NCBI GenBank assembly: GCA_963825315.1
Contig: CAWGST010000001.1
Span: 248,001-312,000, forward strand
Origin: DASRLE01 sp963825315
GTDB lineage: Bacteria > Verrucomicrobiota > Verrucomicrobiia > Limisphaerales > Palsa-1400
Direction: 5' to 3'
Length of the DNA stretch: 64,000 bases
Under the pieces are notes generated by a model that was not told the DNA's origin, searched no databases, and saw only the letters and a program-made list of their open reading frames with translations. Shown here one piece after another: positions 45,756-53,980 of the stretch; position 1 is the first letter of the stretch; every line of letters starts with the position of its first letter. The translations under genes and the position numbers were made by a program.

Positions 45756-45911
45756 GGGGAATTGGTAATCTGGGTGGGGCTTGGGAGTCAATGGCGGAGA
45801 TTTCGGCTCTTTCCAAAACTGCTGCAAAGAAATCCTGTTGGCAGGCTCCAAAACAAGCAAAAGTTTGGTTTGACCCCTGCCACGAGGAGATTGCCAAAGG
45901 GGACTTACTAG

Positions 45912-47276
45912 TATTACTCTGTTAAGTTATATTGACACATTTTGAGGGGGTGCTACAGTGTTGGTCATGAAGTGGAATTCCGCACACTGGCGGCGCAAGG
46001 TTGCCGCGTTTCAAAAATTCATCGAGCCACTGGTGGCCGACATCGGACGGAGCGAGCGGCGGGAGAGCGCAGCGCTCTACGTGCAGGGCCTTTTAATGCC
46101 CGGACAACGCAAATCCATCGAACCCATCGCGCAGCGGCTGCAGGTGGACAGTCAGAAGCTGCAGCAATTCGTGAGCGACAGTCCCTGGCAGGAGAGCCAC
46201 GTCTGGCGGGCGATTCGGCGTGAGGTCATTCCGGCGATGGAGCCGTTGCAGGCGTGGGTCGTGGACGAAACCGGCTGGCTCAAACAAGGCAACCATTCGG
46301 TGGGAGTCAGTCACCAATATTGTGGGGCGGTGGGCAAACAGGCGCAGTGCCAAGTAGCCGTCGAGTTGGTGGTCACGGATGGGGACATTGCGGCCCCGGT
46401 GGGAGGAAGGCTCTATCTGCCGGAAATCTGGACCAGGGACCGATCCCGGCGGCGGGAGGCCGGAGTGCCCGAGCAGGTGAACTTTCAGACCAAGCCCGAC
46501 ATTGCTGGAGACTTGATCGAGGAGGCGCTGGCGGACGGTTTGACGGCGGCCCCGGTTTTGGGCGATTCCGCTTACGGAAGAACCCCCGAGTGGCGGCGGC
46601 GCCTGCGCGGGTTGGGACTGGAATACTTCCTTCACGGCGAAGAACACTGGCTGGCTTGGGCGCAACGCCCCAAGCTGGCCCACGGCTACAAACTTTGGAG
46701 GGTCACCAAGACGGCCCCCAAAGCGCAGTCGTTGCGGCGTTTGGCTGAAGGCTTCAAAGCCCGGGAATGGCAGGCGGCGACTTGGGAGGCGGCCGACGGC
46801 GAAAAGCGCGCGACACGCCTGGCGTGGAGGCAGATTTATCTCAACACCGATTTGGACGAGAAGAGCGGAGAGTGGCCATCCTGCTGGCTGGTGGTGGATT
46901 GGCCCGAAGGCCAGCCCGATCCGTATCATGTTTATGCTGCCTGGCTCAAGCAACCGCCGACCAAGGGGCGGAGCCTGCGCTTGAGCCGCGGCCGCTGGCC
47001 CATCGAACAGTATTTTCAACGGGGCAAAGACGACTTGGGCTTGGACCACTATGAGGGACGCAGTTGGCGCGGATTCCACCACCATCTGGTCATGGCCGCC
47101 GTCGCCTATTTGTTTGTGGCGATGGATTATCTACGCGCCAAAAAAAACTTCTGGCCTCACGTGGGAACAGGCGTTGCGGGCGATGCAGCCATTGATCGTG
47201 CGCTCGCGCGGCTTGTGTCCCTGCTGCCTGACTGAATTTGAAGATTTTTCGCCTATTTCTACTTAACAGAGTAATA
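45912..47276 (+). mobile_element. IS701-family insertion sequence, complete, with CTAG target duplication
   Basis: The element is 1365 bp. Left end TATTACTCTGTTAAGT (45912-45927) and right end ACTTAACAGAGTAATA (47261-47276) are perfect inverted repeats of 16 bp. It is flanked by the direct repeat CTAG (45908-45911 and 47277-47280), the 4-bp YTAR duplication known for this family. It contains one intact transposase gene. The target is the stop codon of the calpain-like gene on the other strand. Intact ends and gene suggest recent insertion. Confidence 0.92.
45958..47235 (+). CDS. IS701-family transposase (DDE)
   Basis: A 425-residue transposase with the DDE triad at D103 (WVVDETGWLKQG), D203 (VLGDSAYGRTPEWR) and E350 (GRWPIEQYFQRGKDDLGLDH), followed by YEGRSWRGFHHHLVMAAVAY, the usual IS701 ending. 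The GTG at 45958 or the ATG at 45967 may start it. It occupies nearly all of the element between the two inverted repeats and is uninterrupted. Confidence 0.92.
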   Translation: MLVMKWNSAHWRRKVAAFQKFIEPLVADIGRSERRESAALYVQGLLMPGQRKSIEPIAQRLQVDSQKLQQFVSDSPWQESHVWRAIRREVIPAMEPLQAWVVDETGWLKQGNHSVGVSHQYCGAVGKQAQCQVAVELVVTDGDIAAPVGGRLYLPEIWTRDRSRRREAGVPEQVNFQTKPDIAGDLIEEALADGLTAAPVLGDSAYGRTPEWRRRLRGLGLEYFLHGEEHWLAWAQRPKLAHGYKLWRVTKTAPKAQSLRRLAEGFKAREWQAATWEAADGEKRATRLAWRQIYLNTDLDEKSGEWPSCWLVVDWPEGQPDPYHVYAAWLKQPPTKGRSLRLSRGRWPIEQYFQRGKDDLGLDHYEGRSWRGFHHHLVMAAVAYLFVAMDYLRAKKNFWPHVGTGVAGDAAIDRALARLVSLLPD

Positions 47277-48455
47277 CTAGCGTGCAGCCAGTTCCGTGTC
47301 CTCGAAAGCCATGCCGGAGAATTGTTGCACGAACTCGGGCACTGGAATGGTGAACAGGCCGTTCTGGGTCGGGTAGCCGTTGGTCAGGCCCGGCGGGCCT
47401 TTGGGAATGAACTCGTTGCCGTGCGGGTTCCACAAATCGATGGTGTCATATATCGGATCATACGCCAGCAGCGCGTAAACGTGACGGGGCGTGAGACCCG
47501 GAGTCGTCGGCTTTAGCGTCGAGCAGGTCACCAAACGCTTTTGACCGGTGGCATCGGCCAGTTTCCTGCGCAACGCGGCCAATCTGGTGTCGCGCAACGC
47601 AGCCGGAGCGGCGGGATCCTTGCCGAACTCCAGCGAAAAGCCGCTGACTTTATGGCCGGTAAGATCGGAAATGACCCTTCCGGCGGAACCGCCACTGGCA
47701 ATTGCCTCAATGGACGAGTCAGATTGCTGATCCGGCGATTTCAGGCTATTGTGCAATTGGCCGATCGCTTCCTCGTAGAGATCCACCCAAAGGCCATCGT
47801 GACTGTTGTTCGCCATCCTGCCCATGGCCCGCTCCGCGTCGGTGGGCAACGCCACCACAACAGCCTCGGTGCCGATCTTGACGACGCAATGGTACTCACC
47901 TGCCATGGAAAACATGGAGGCAACCTCCTGCGGGTCGCGATGAACCATGGCGCCGATCGGGGCCAGGCAAAAGCAATCGCCTATGTGCCCTTGGCGGATG
48001 GTTTCCAAGCGCGGCAGGCTGGAGGCGAAAAGCTGGCCATTCGTGAAACCGTTGATGCGCCGGAGACTATCCAAGTACAGGCGCACCAAATTCGGCTGAT
48101 GCCTGGCTGGCGGACGGCCGGCAAGCTCGCGGATATTGTTGAAGGTCAACGGAGGCACGGTGTAATTAGTTGAGAGCGAAGCGCGTTTAAGCGCTGCCAG
48201 CGCGGCGGCCGACTGATCGGAATTGGCTGGATCTTTGATGGCAACGTCCAACTCCTCCATGGACAGGGTTTCATTATGATCCAGATCCCAGGCGTAAAAC
48301 CTGGCGGCCACCGCTTCGATAAATGGGCCGCCGGTTTTGTCTTGCGCGCGGACGCTGCATGAAGGCGTGACAGCCAGGAGCAGCAGCAATAGCGCTGGCA
48401 AAAAGCCCTGGCGGCGCCCGTATTTGGTTGTAAAGACCAAAGATCTTCCAATCAT
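47277..48455 (-). CDS. Secreted calpain-like (C2) cysteine protease with EF-hand
   Basis: A 392-residue protein with a signal peptide (LPALLLLLLAVTPSCSV, then AQ). An EF-hand loop DLDHNETLSMEE (residues 57-68, ligands at 57, 59, 61, 63, 68) precedes a calpain-type catalytic domain: Q155 and C161 in ETIRQGHIGDCFCLAPIG, H325 in TPRHVYALLAYDP and N343 in IDLWNPHGNEFIP. All catalytic positions are present, so it may be an active Ca2+-linked exported protease. The stop codon TAG lies inside the CTAG target of the adjacent insertion sequence, which leaves the protein end unchanged. Confidence 0.8.
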   Translation of the reverse strand: MIGRSLVFTTKYGRRQGFLPALLLLLLAVTPSCSVRAQDKTGGPFIEAVAARFYAWDLDHNETLSMEELDVAIKDPANSDQSAAALAALKRASLSTNYTVPPLTFNNIRELAGRPPARHQPNLVRLYLDSLRRINGFTNGQLFASSLPRLETIRQGHIGDCFCLAPIGAMVHRDPQEVASMFSMAGEYHCVVKIGTEAVVVALPTDAERAMGRMANNSHDGLWVDLYEEAIGQLHNSLKSPDQQSDSSIEAIASGGSAGRVISDLTGHKVSGFSLEFGKDPAAPAALRDTRLAALRRKLADATGQKRLVTCSTLKPTTPGLTPRHVYALLAYDPIYDTIDLWNPHGNEFIPKGPPGLTNGYPTQNGLFTIPVPEFVQQFSGMAFEDTELAAR

Positions 48456-48728
48456 GGGTAAGAGTCAAGCACCTGCCGTGCCACGTAATGCCTTAATTTG
48501 AAATTTATATGTCCAAGTGTCACTTTTAAAACTCTCGCCTTATGTGGGTTGCTCCATCATTCGAGCATTTCGAGGGTATGTGTTTTGTCAGTGGAGCGGT
48601 CCTGAAAAACTCAAGCGGCAATTCTTATCCGGGAAGTGGCAACCTCGAAGGCGACCAAGGGCGCACAACTGCCATACAATTACGTCAAGTGTTGAGTGGG
48701 GTTTTCCCTTTGAATTTCATCAGGATGG
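48456..48728. other. Gene-free spacer
   Basis: Between the calpain-like gene and the glucoamylase-fold gene, both on the minus strand. Short frames exist on the plus strand but have no recognisable family or plausible start; nothing is supported here apart from the expected promoter of the calpain-like gene near 48460-48560. Confidence 0.4.
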
Positions 48729-50801
48729 TCAGTTTGAGAAGAATTTTTCGTCCTTGAGCATCGGGAGAACTTTTTGGGCGATCGGATCTGAGGCGAAATG
48801 CTTCTGAACACACTGGTCGCCCAGGTAATTCGCGAGCGCGAGAAAGATCATTCCTTGGTCAAGCACGAGGTATTTATAGGCGACTTCGCCGGAAACGGGG
48901 TCGACGGCGTCGTAGAATCCATACTGGCCGTAGATGTCATATTTCTCGATCAAATTGCGAAGGTTCGCAATGGCCTCGGCGGGTGTGACATAGAGGGCGA
49001 GCGCGGTCACGTGCGGCGTGACGACTCCCGCCTTGTAGCCGCGAACGCCGAGCACCTTCACGCCATATTCCGAGTAGCTGTCGGTGGCCGTCATGGAGCA
49101 GGGCGACATCCCCCACACGGGATATTTCAACGTTTCAAGGGCATAACGGCGCTGGATCACCGCGTGGATCACGTCATTGGTTCCGACGTTTTCCGGTCCG
49201 TATTGCTTTTCATCGATGATGACGGTCGGCATCAGCGCCTCGAAAAGACTGCCGCCCCAGCTTGGAACATATCTGAGACCGTTCCATTCGTACCAGCCGC
49301 CGATCGTTTCGTGTCTGCGCACGGTTTTCGCCTTGCGCTCACGTGGCGTGAGCGATTGCCAGTCCGCGTTGGACGGGAATGTTCGCAGGAGCCGGAACCA
49401 GTGTTCCTCTGGAACATCGCCCTTGCCGATGGCGATCATGCTGCCGGCGCGCGACTCCGCGTAGAGCAGGCCATAATTATAGTCTGCGCGACATTTCATG
49501 TGGACGTAGAAGCCGTGGTTCATCACCTGATCGACATCATCATAAAAGAATTTGTAGTTACCGCGATCGATGAGTTTCGTACAGCGCGGGATCAATTCCG
49601 GAAAAGCCTGCCGCACTACCATGAGTCCCGACGTCAGCCACGCGCTGTCGGCGAACGAAATGAAGTTGCTCGTGCGCTCGTTCGTCGTCGTGTCGTAATA
49701 GTTGTAGAGAAACCCTTCGTATGATTCCATTCCCTCGATCGAGTCGAGCGTGTGGCGCAGGCGTTCGAGAGCTTCGTCGCGCGTGATCAGCTTAAGATCA
49801 CAGGCGGCCGTGACCGACAGGAGGTAGATGCCGATGTCGGTGACGTTTGAATAATCGCCGGCGCGGCTTTCCGCGGGATCGACCGATTTTTTGCCGAAGC
49901 GCACCTGGTCGAAAGGCAGCCGATGCTCCCTGTCACAGAGCGAATCGATGCCGGTCCAGGTGTCGCGCGCGACACGCAGCAGAAATTCTCGATCATCCTT
50001 CGGAAACGAGGATTTGTCCGCGAGCAGGGTGGTGGGCCATCCTGCGAGGCGCTGACGGATGAACGGCCGGGCCGCGACCTCTCCTCCGTGGGCCTGTTCC
50101 CATGCGCGTTTCTTCGGAACGGGCACGGGATCGTGGATGGACGGGCCGGGATCGCCGGTTTTGACAAAGGCGATGTCGTCGATGAAAACCGCCCCGTGCG
50201 TCACCTTTTCGCGGCGCGAATGGAATCCGATGACGAACTGGTCGAGATCCTTCCACGTCTCGATGCCGTTCATCATGTTGAGCGGAATGCGGAAGCGCTG
50301 CCACTCATCGGTGATGCCCTGGATGACGAAGCTGCCCTTGAGCGTTTCGCCCGGTGAGTCCGGCTTGGGCTGCTTCACTTCGATTTTGAGCGACTTGGCG
50401 AAGCCCTGTTTCGGATCACCCTTTACCCAGAGCTCCAGGTGGTCATAGTCGCGGGCGTCGAGCCGGTTGAGGCTCATCCAGAATCCGTTCTGGGACGATT
50501 TGTTCGGATTGAGCCGGTATGCGAGGTAGAGCGAGTTGCCTTCAGTGCCGCGTTTGGTCTGCGCATCGAGGATGCACGTGCAATCCGATTTGGAATCAGT
50601 CGGATCGAGATTCCACGTTCCAGCATTGCCGCCAAGATTGTTTTGAATGCTCGGACGGTCGAAGTCATGCACGACGAGCCGCTTCAGCGTGGCATCGGCA
50701 GCGGGTGCGTTCGTGGGAGCGACGGGGTCGGCCCGACATAGGAAAGCGGTTAGAACGAGAACACAAACAGTGGAGGGGAACCTGGAGATCGCAAAGATCA
50801 T
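48729..50801 (-). CDS. Secreted glucoamylase-fold hydrolase, candidate GH144 endo-beta-1,2-glucanase
   Basis: A 690-residue protein with a signal peptide from the ATG at 50799-50801 (MIFAISRFPSTVCVLVLTAF). Residues 30-230 look like a carbohydrate-binding jelly roll (VVHDFDRPSIQNNLGG, ITDEWQRFRIPLNMMNGIET). The rest is an (alpha/alpha)6 catalytic region of PF10091 type: GFLYNYYDTTTNERTSNFIS, SWGGSLFEALMPTVIIDEKQ, PVWGMSPCSMTATDSYSEYG and GVVTPHVTALAL. The same fold family includes GH144 beta-1,2-glucanases. Substrate is inferred from the GH94 oligoglucan phosphorylase gene 6 kb away. It is divergent from the transporter-GH35-GH94 group and has the composition of the native chromosome. Confidence 0.75.
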   Translation of the reverse strand: MIFAISRFPSTVCVLVLTAFLCRADPVAPTNAPAADATLKRLVVHDFDRPSIQNNLGGNAGTWNLDPTDSKSDCTCILDAQTKRGTEGNSLYLAYRLNPNKSSQNGFWMSLNRLDARDYDHLELWVKGDPKQGFAKSLKIEVKQPKPDSPGETLKGSFVIQGITDEWQRFRIPLNMMNGIETWKDLDQFVIGFHSRREKVTHGAVFIDDIAFVKTGDPGPSIHDPVPVPKKRAWEQAHGGEVAARPFIRQRLAGWPTTLLADKSSFPKDDREFLLRVARDTWTGIDSLCDREHRLPFDQVRFGKKSVDPAESRAGDYSNVTDIGIYLLSVTAACDLKLITRDEALERLRHTLDSIEGMESYEGFLYNYYDTTTNERTSNFISFADSAWLTSGLMVVRQAFPELIPRCTKLIDRGNYKFFYDDVDQVMNHGFYVHMKCRADYNYGLLYAESRAGSMIAIGKGDVPEEHWFRLLRTFPSNADWQSLTPRERKAKTVRRHETIGGWYEWNGLRYVPSWGGSLFEALMPTVIIDEKQYGPENVGTNDVIHAVIQRRYALETLKYPVWGMSPCSMTATDSYSEYGVKVLGVRGYKAGVVTPHVTALALYVTPAEAIANLRNLIEKYDIYGQYGFYDAVDPVSGEVAYKYLVLDQGMIFLALANYLGDQCVQKHFASDPIAQKVLPMLKDEKFFSN

Positions 50802-50927
50802 AAGAAAAGGGCTGCCTGTTTGGCAGCCCTGGCTGGCTGCACCTGCTTGATACTCCCAGTCAAGCCCTCGTTGCTTTTTGCTATCATCGGTAAAGATCAG
50901 TCCCGCATATTGCATTGTTTTCCTTTC

Positions 50928-51257
50928 TCATTGCAGGCGCAGTGCGTTGGCGGCGTAACCCGCCGTCCCCATCCGTAAATGGCTTGCTATCTACGCCGAC
51001 GTCATCGTCGTCTCCGAACGCAGGCGTTGTGCCATGTCCAGCTTCACCCCGTCCGCTTTGCGTTGCCGGCTCAGTTCCGCATCATTCCATCCCCGCCGTC
51101 GCAATTCTTCGGCCAACACGCGTTCGGCCTTCGCCATCGCTGTCCCCTGCCGCTCGCTCCCGCCATGCTGCCTCCCGATTTGCCCGCTCATTTGTTCCAG
51201 CAGTTCGGCGCGGAAGGTTTCCTCGCCAAAACGGCCGCCTGTCAATATAGTAAGCAT
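50928..51257 (-). pseudogene. REP-associated tyrosine transposase (RAYT), C-terminal remnant with nonsense codon
   Basis: The minus strand encodes the basic C-terminal part of a verrucomicrobial RAYT: AERVLAEELRRRGWNDAELS, MAQRLRSETTMTSA, then a TAG where the family has Trp, and the frame resumes IASHLRMGTAGYAANALRLQ before a TGA at 50928. The N-terminal HUH/Y1 nuclease domain with its HxH and Tyr motifs is missing. So it is inactive. It sits at the left border of the AT-rich acquired segment. Confidence 0.65.
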
Positions 51258-51826
51258 AAATACTTACTATGCAAACACCCTATTTCCCCGTGGCGAGGAT
51301 GACGGTGCCGCCCGAGTCCACTTTCTTGTATTTGCACAGCCTGTGGAAAAACTCGTTGCGCACACGGGTTTTTCTGTTGGCGTAGCCCGCACCGCCTTAA
51401 CGCCGCGGGTGCTCGCTGGCGCCAGCTCGTATTCGCGCATCATTGATTTCAAGCGCATTTATAACAATGTCGAACGCAACCATTCAAGCGGAATGCTCTT
51501 CAACTGGCTGGTCATCTCGCGCTGACAAAATCAACGCCTGCAAGACGGCCATTGTGGAATGGATTGGCCCGTAGCGCCACGCCCAACGACTGCGTTGGAC
51601 CTTGCGCCAACGTCAAATCATTTTCCGCTTGCTTTTCCAAGACTTTGAACGGACGATCGGAACTATGCTGCAGCATGATCACCGACGTCTGGCCACCTTC
51701 TGGCGAGTCACCGTCAAAGCTTGGCTCCGACCCCCGGGTCTGATCTGCGTCCGGCAAAACCAAAAACCAAAAGTGTCAACCGATTATCCGGAAAAGTGGT
51801 CTCATAATTAACTTTGCCGCTCAATT
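51258..51826. other. Degenerate intergenic region
   Basis: No gene is supported. A minus-strand fragment RVRNEFFHRLCKYKKVDSGG plus a few residues ends at a TAG near 51285 and may be the tail of a lost gene. The composition changes within this stretch from GC-rich to AT-richer, marking the left edge of the transporter-GH35-GH94 segment. The promoter of the transporter gene must lie just left of 51827. Confidence 0.35.
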
Positions 51827-53917
51827 ATGATAGATCAGGAAATAACTGCGGTTCACAAAACAAAACTGGAAGACCGTATTCATTTTTCACAATTAGCTGC
51901 CTATGGTGCCGGGGGCATTATTCCCATTGCCCTCTTCAACATTGCCGGCATACTCGTAGGCTTGATGGGAAATATAAGCCTGGGGCTCAGTGCCTTCTGG
52001 CTGGGCGTAATCTTGATCATCCCGCGTTTGTGGGATGCGCTTTCTGATCCCATCATCGGTCACCTTTCCGATAATACAAGGACCCGTTGGGGGCGCCGGC
52101 GTCCATACCTGCTGATAGGAGGCATACTGGTTGCTGTCTTTTTTGTGGTCATGTGGTGGATCCCCAAAGGTGATAGGGTGCGGGTCTGGTTCCCGACAGA
52201 AACGGGCTTCCAGGCGTTTCAGCTGGTCTATATTCTTTTCTCCCTCCTGTTATTTTTCACTGCCTGTAATATTTTTGAGATCCCTCATGGTGCCCTGGGC
52301 ATGGAGATGACCACTGACTACCACGAACGCACTCGCCTTTTCAGTGCCAAGAGTTTTTCCGGCAATCTTTTTGCCATGAGCACACCCTGGCTTTTTGCCC
52401 TCGCCAACATGAAACTTTTCAAAGGCGCAGGAAACGAAGCCGATGGCATGCGTTATGTGTCCATCATGATCGCGGCTTTGATCATCCCCCTCTCTTTCTG
52501 GTGGTTTTTCAAATTGCGCGAGCCGGGATTTGCAAATGCGGCAAAGCATGAAAGGACCCCCTTCTGGAAAGATATCAAACGCACCGCCAGCAACAGGAAC
52601 TTTCTTATGCTGACCCTGACAATTTTCACCCTGGCCATGGGTTTCAATTTCGTCCAGCTTCTCGGGTCATACATCCCTATTTTTTATGTTTTCGGGGGTA
52701 ACAAAGCTGCGGGCGCTTATCTGCTCGGAATCAACGGTACCATCTGGGCCATCACCGGACTACTGGCCGTTTTCCTACTGAACTGGATCAGCCCAAAATT
52801 GGGCAAACGGAATACCCTTACGATGGCCATCTTACTCATGTGCCTGGCACAACTCTCTAAGGTTGTCTGCTACAATCCTAGCTTTCCCTACCTGATCATT
52901 ATACCCACCGTTCTGCTTTCCGCGGCGATGCTGTTCTTCTTCACACTTGGATCTTCTATGGTAGGCGATATCTGTGATGAAGATGAATTAAAGACGGGTT
53001 ATCGCGCCGAGGGAAGTTACTACTCTATATTCTGGTGGTTGATTAAAATGGGAACGGCATTTGCCAGCTTTGTCGCAGGCGCACTGATAGTATTGACCGC
53101 CTTTGACCAAATCCAGGTTACGAAAGTCGATAGCATCTCGGGGATTATCAGGGGAATTCGCAGCGAGGTTCAGTCCTGGGGAGGCGATCAGGCTTTCAGC
53201 GGCACCAACACGCAGTTGCTGGGGAAAACCAAAACGCAGGTCACTGAGGCACTCGATGAGGCAAAAGAATACGTGAGCTACCTGCAGAAGAAATCTGTAA
53301 AACAACAAAACAAATCTGAGGAATCTGTTACTAAATACCAAACCGGCCAGCGCGACAGGTTGCTGAATGCATTGTTCGCGGTAAAAGCCTCGGCCGCAGG
53401 ACTGGAAGAGTTGCGATTGCATTTGGAGAACCTTGGGCCCCAGGCCCTGGACTCCCAGGTCAAAGCCACTGTGGCAGAAGCCATTCGCCTGACACTTCAA
53501 ACCAAGGTTGAGAAAGCCAGGATGTATTCGTTTGAGCTTATGTCGCATCTGGAATCCAAATCAGAGGAGAGTAAAAACAGTGTAGAGCATTATCAGGAGA
53601 TCATCAGGAACATCACCACATTAGATAACCACCTTGCCAGCCTGAATGCGGCGTCATCCCTGCATATTGTGGACAATGAGCTGGCAACAATAGAAAAGGA
53701 CATTTTACCGCTGACAAAACAAACACCTTATACCCTTCTGATGATGCGGGTGGTCGAGATCGGGCTGCCCTTGTTATTGAGCATTTTTTCCATCTTTTTT
53801 CTCCTCCGTTACTCGTTGACTGAAAATCGGTCGCAGGAGATCAAAAATCTTTTAAAGCAACGTAATGAGGAACGTTCAAAAGAGGCCATCAAGGCGACGG
53901 GATCAGCGACTGTTTAA
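51827..53917 (+). CDS. GPH-family (MFS) sugar:cation symporter with a coiled-coil insert
   Basis: A 696-residue carrier. The first 425 residues are a normal glycoside-pentoside-hexuronide symporter: DALSDPIIGHLSDNTRTRWG with RRRPYLLIGG, then helices through FFFTLGSSMVGDICDEDELK and TGYRAEGSYYSIFWWLIKMG. After one more helix (VAGALIVLTAF) about 200 residues of hydrophilic, coiled-coil-rich sequence intervene (TEALDEAKEYVSYLQKKSVK and others) before the last helix (IGLPLLLSIFSIFFLLRYSL). Typical family members are about 450-500 residues. Its place before GH35 and GH94 genes suggests import of beta-1,2-gluco-oligosaccharides. The gene is AT-richer than the chromosome around it. Confidence 0.88.
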   Translation: MIDQEITAVHKTKLEDRIHFSQLAAYGAGGIIPIALFNIAGILVGLMGNISLGLSAFWLGVILIIPRLWDALSDPIIGHLSDNTRTRWGRRRPYLLIGGILVAVFFVVMWWIPKGDRVRVWFPTETGFQAFQLVYILFSLLLFFTACNIFEIPHGALGMEMTTDYHERTRLFSAKSFSGNLFAMSTPWLFALANMKLFKGAGNEADGMRYVSIMIAALIIPLSFWWFFKLREPGFANAAKHERTPFWKDIKRTASNRNFLMLTLTIFTLAMGFNFVQLLGSYIPIFYVFGGNKAAGAYLLGINGTIWAITGLLAVFLLNWISPKLGKRNTLTMAILLMCLAQLSKVVCYNPSFPYLIIIPTVLLSAAMLFFFTLGSSMVGDICDEDELKTGYRAEGSYYSIFWWLIKMGTAFASFVAGALIVLTAFDQIQVTKVDSISGIIRGIRSEVQSWGGDQAFSGTNTQLLGKTKTQVTEALDEAKEYVSYLQKKSVKQQNKSEESVTKYQTGQRDRLLNALFAVKASAAGLEELRLHLENLGPQALDSQVKATVAEAIRLTLQTKVEKARMYSFELMSHLESKSEESKNSVEHYQEIIRNITTLDNHLASLNAASSLHIVDNELATIEKDILPLTKQTPYTLLMMRVVEIGLPLLLSIFSIFFLLRYSLTENRSQEIKNLLKQRNEERSKEAIKATGSATV

Positions 53918-53980
53918 GCTGGGCCACGAGTATGCCCTTCGGACTGTGACGCTTAGTAATAAAAATATACAATCAAGAGA

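Noticed and set aside
48798..49724. 308-codon plus-strand frame opposite the PF10091 hydrolase
   Set aside because: Antisense shadow; the catalytic motifs are on the minus strand.
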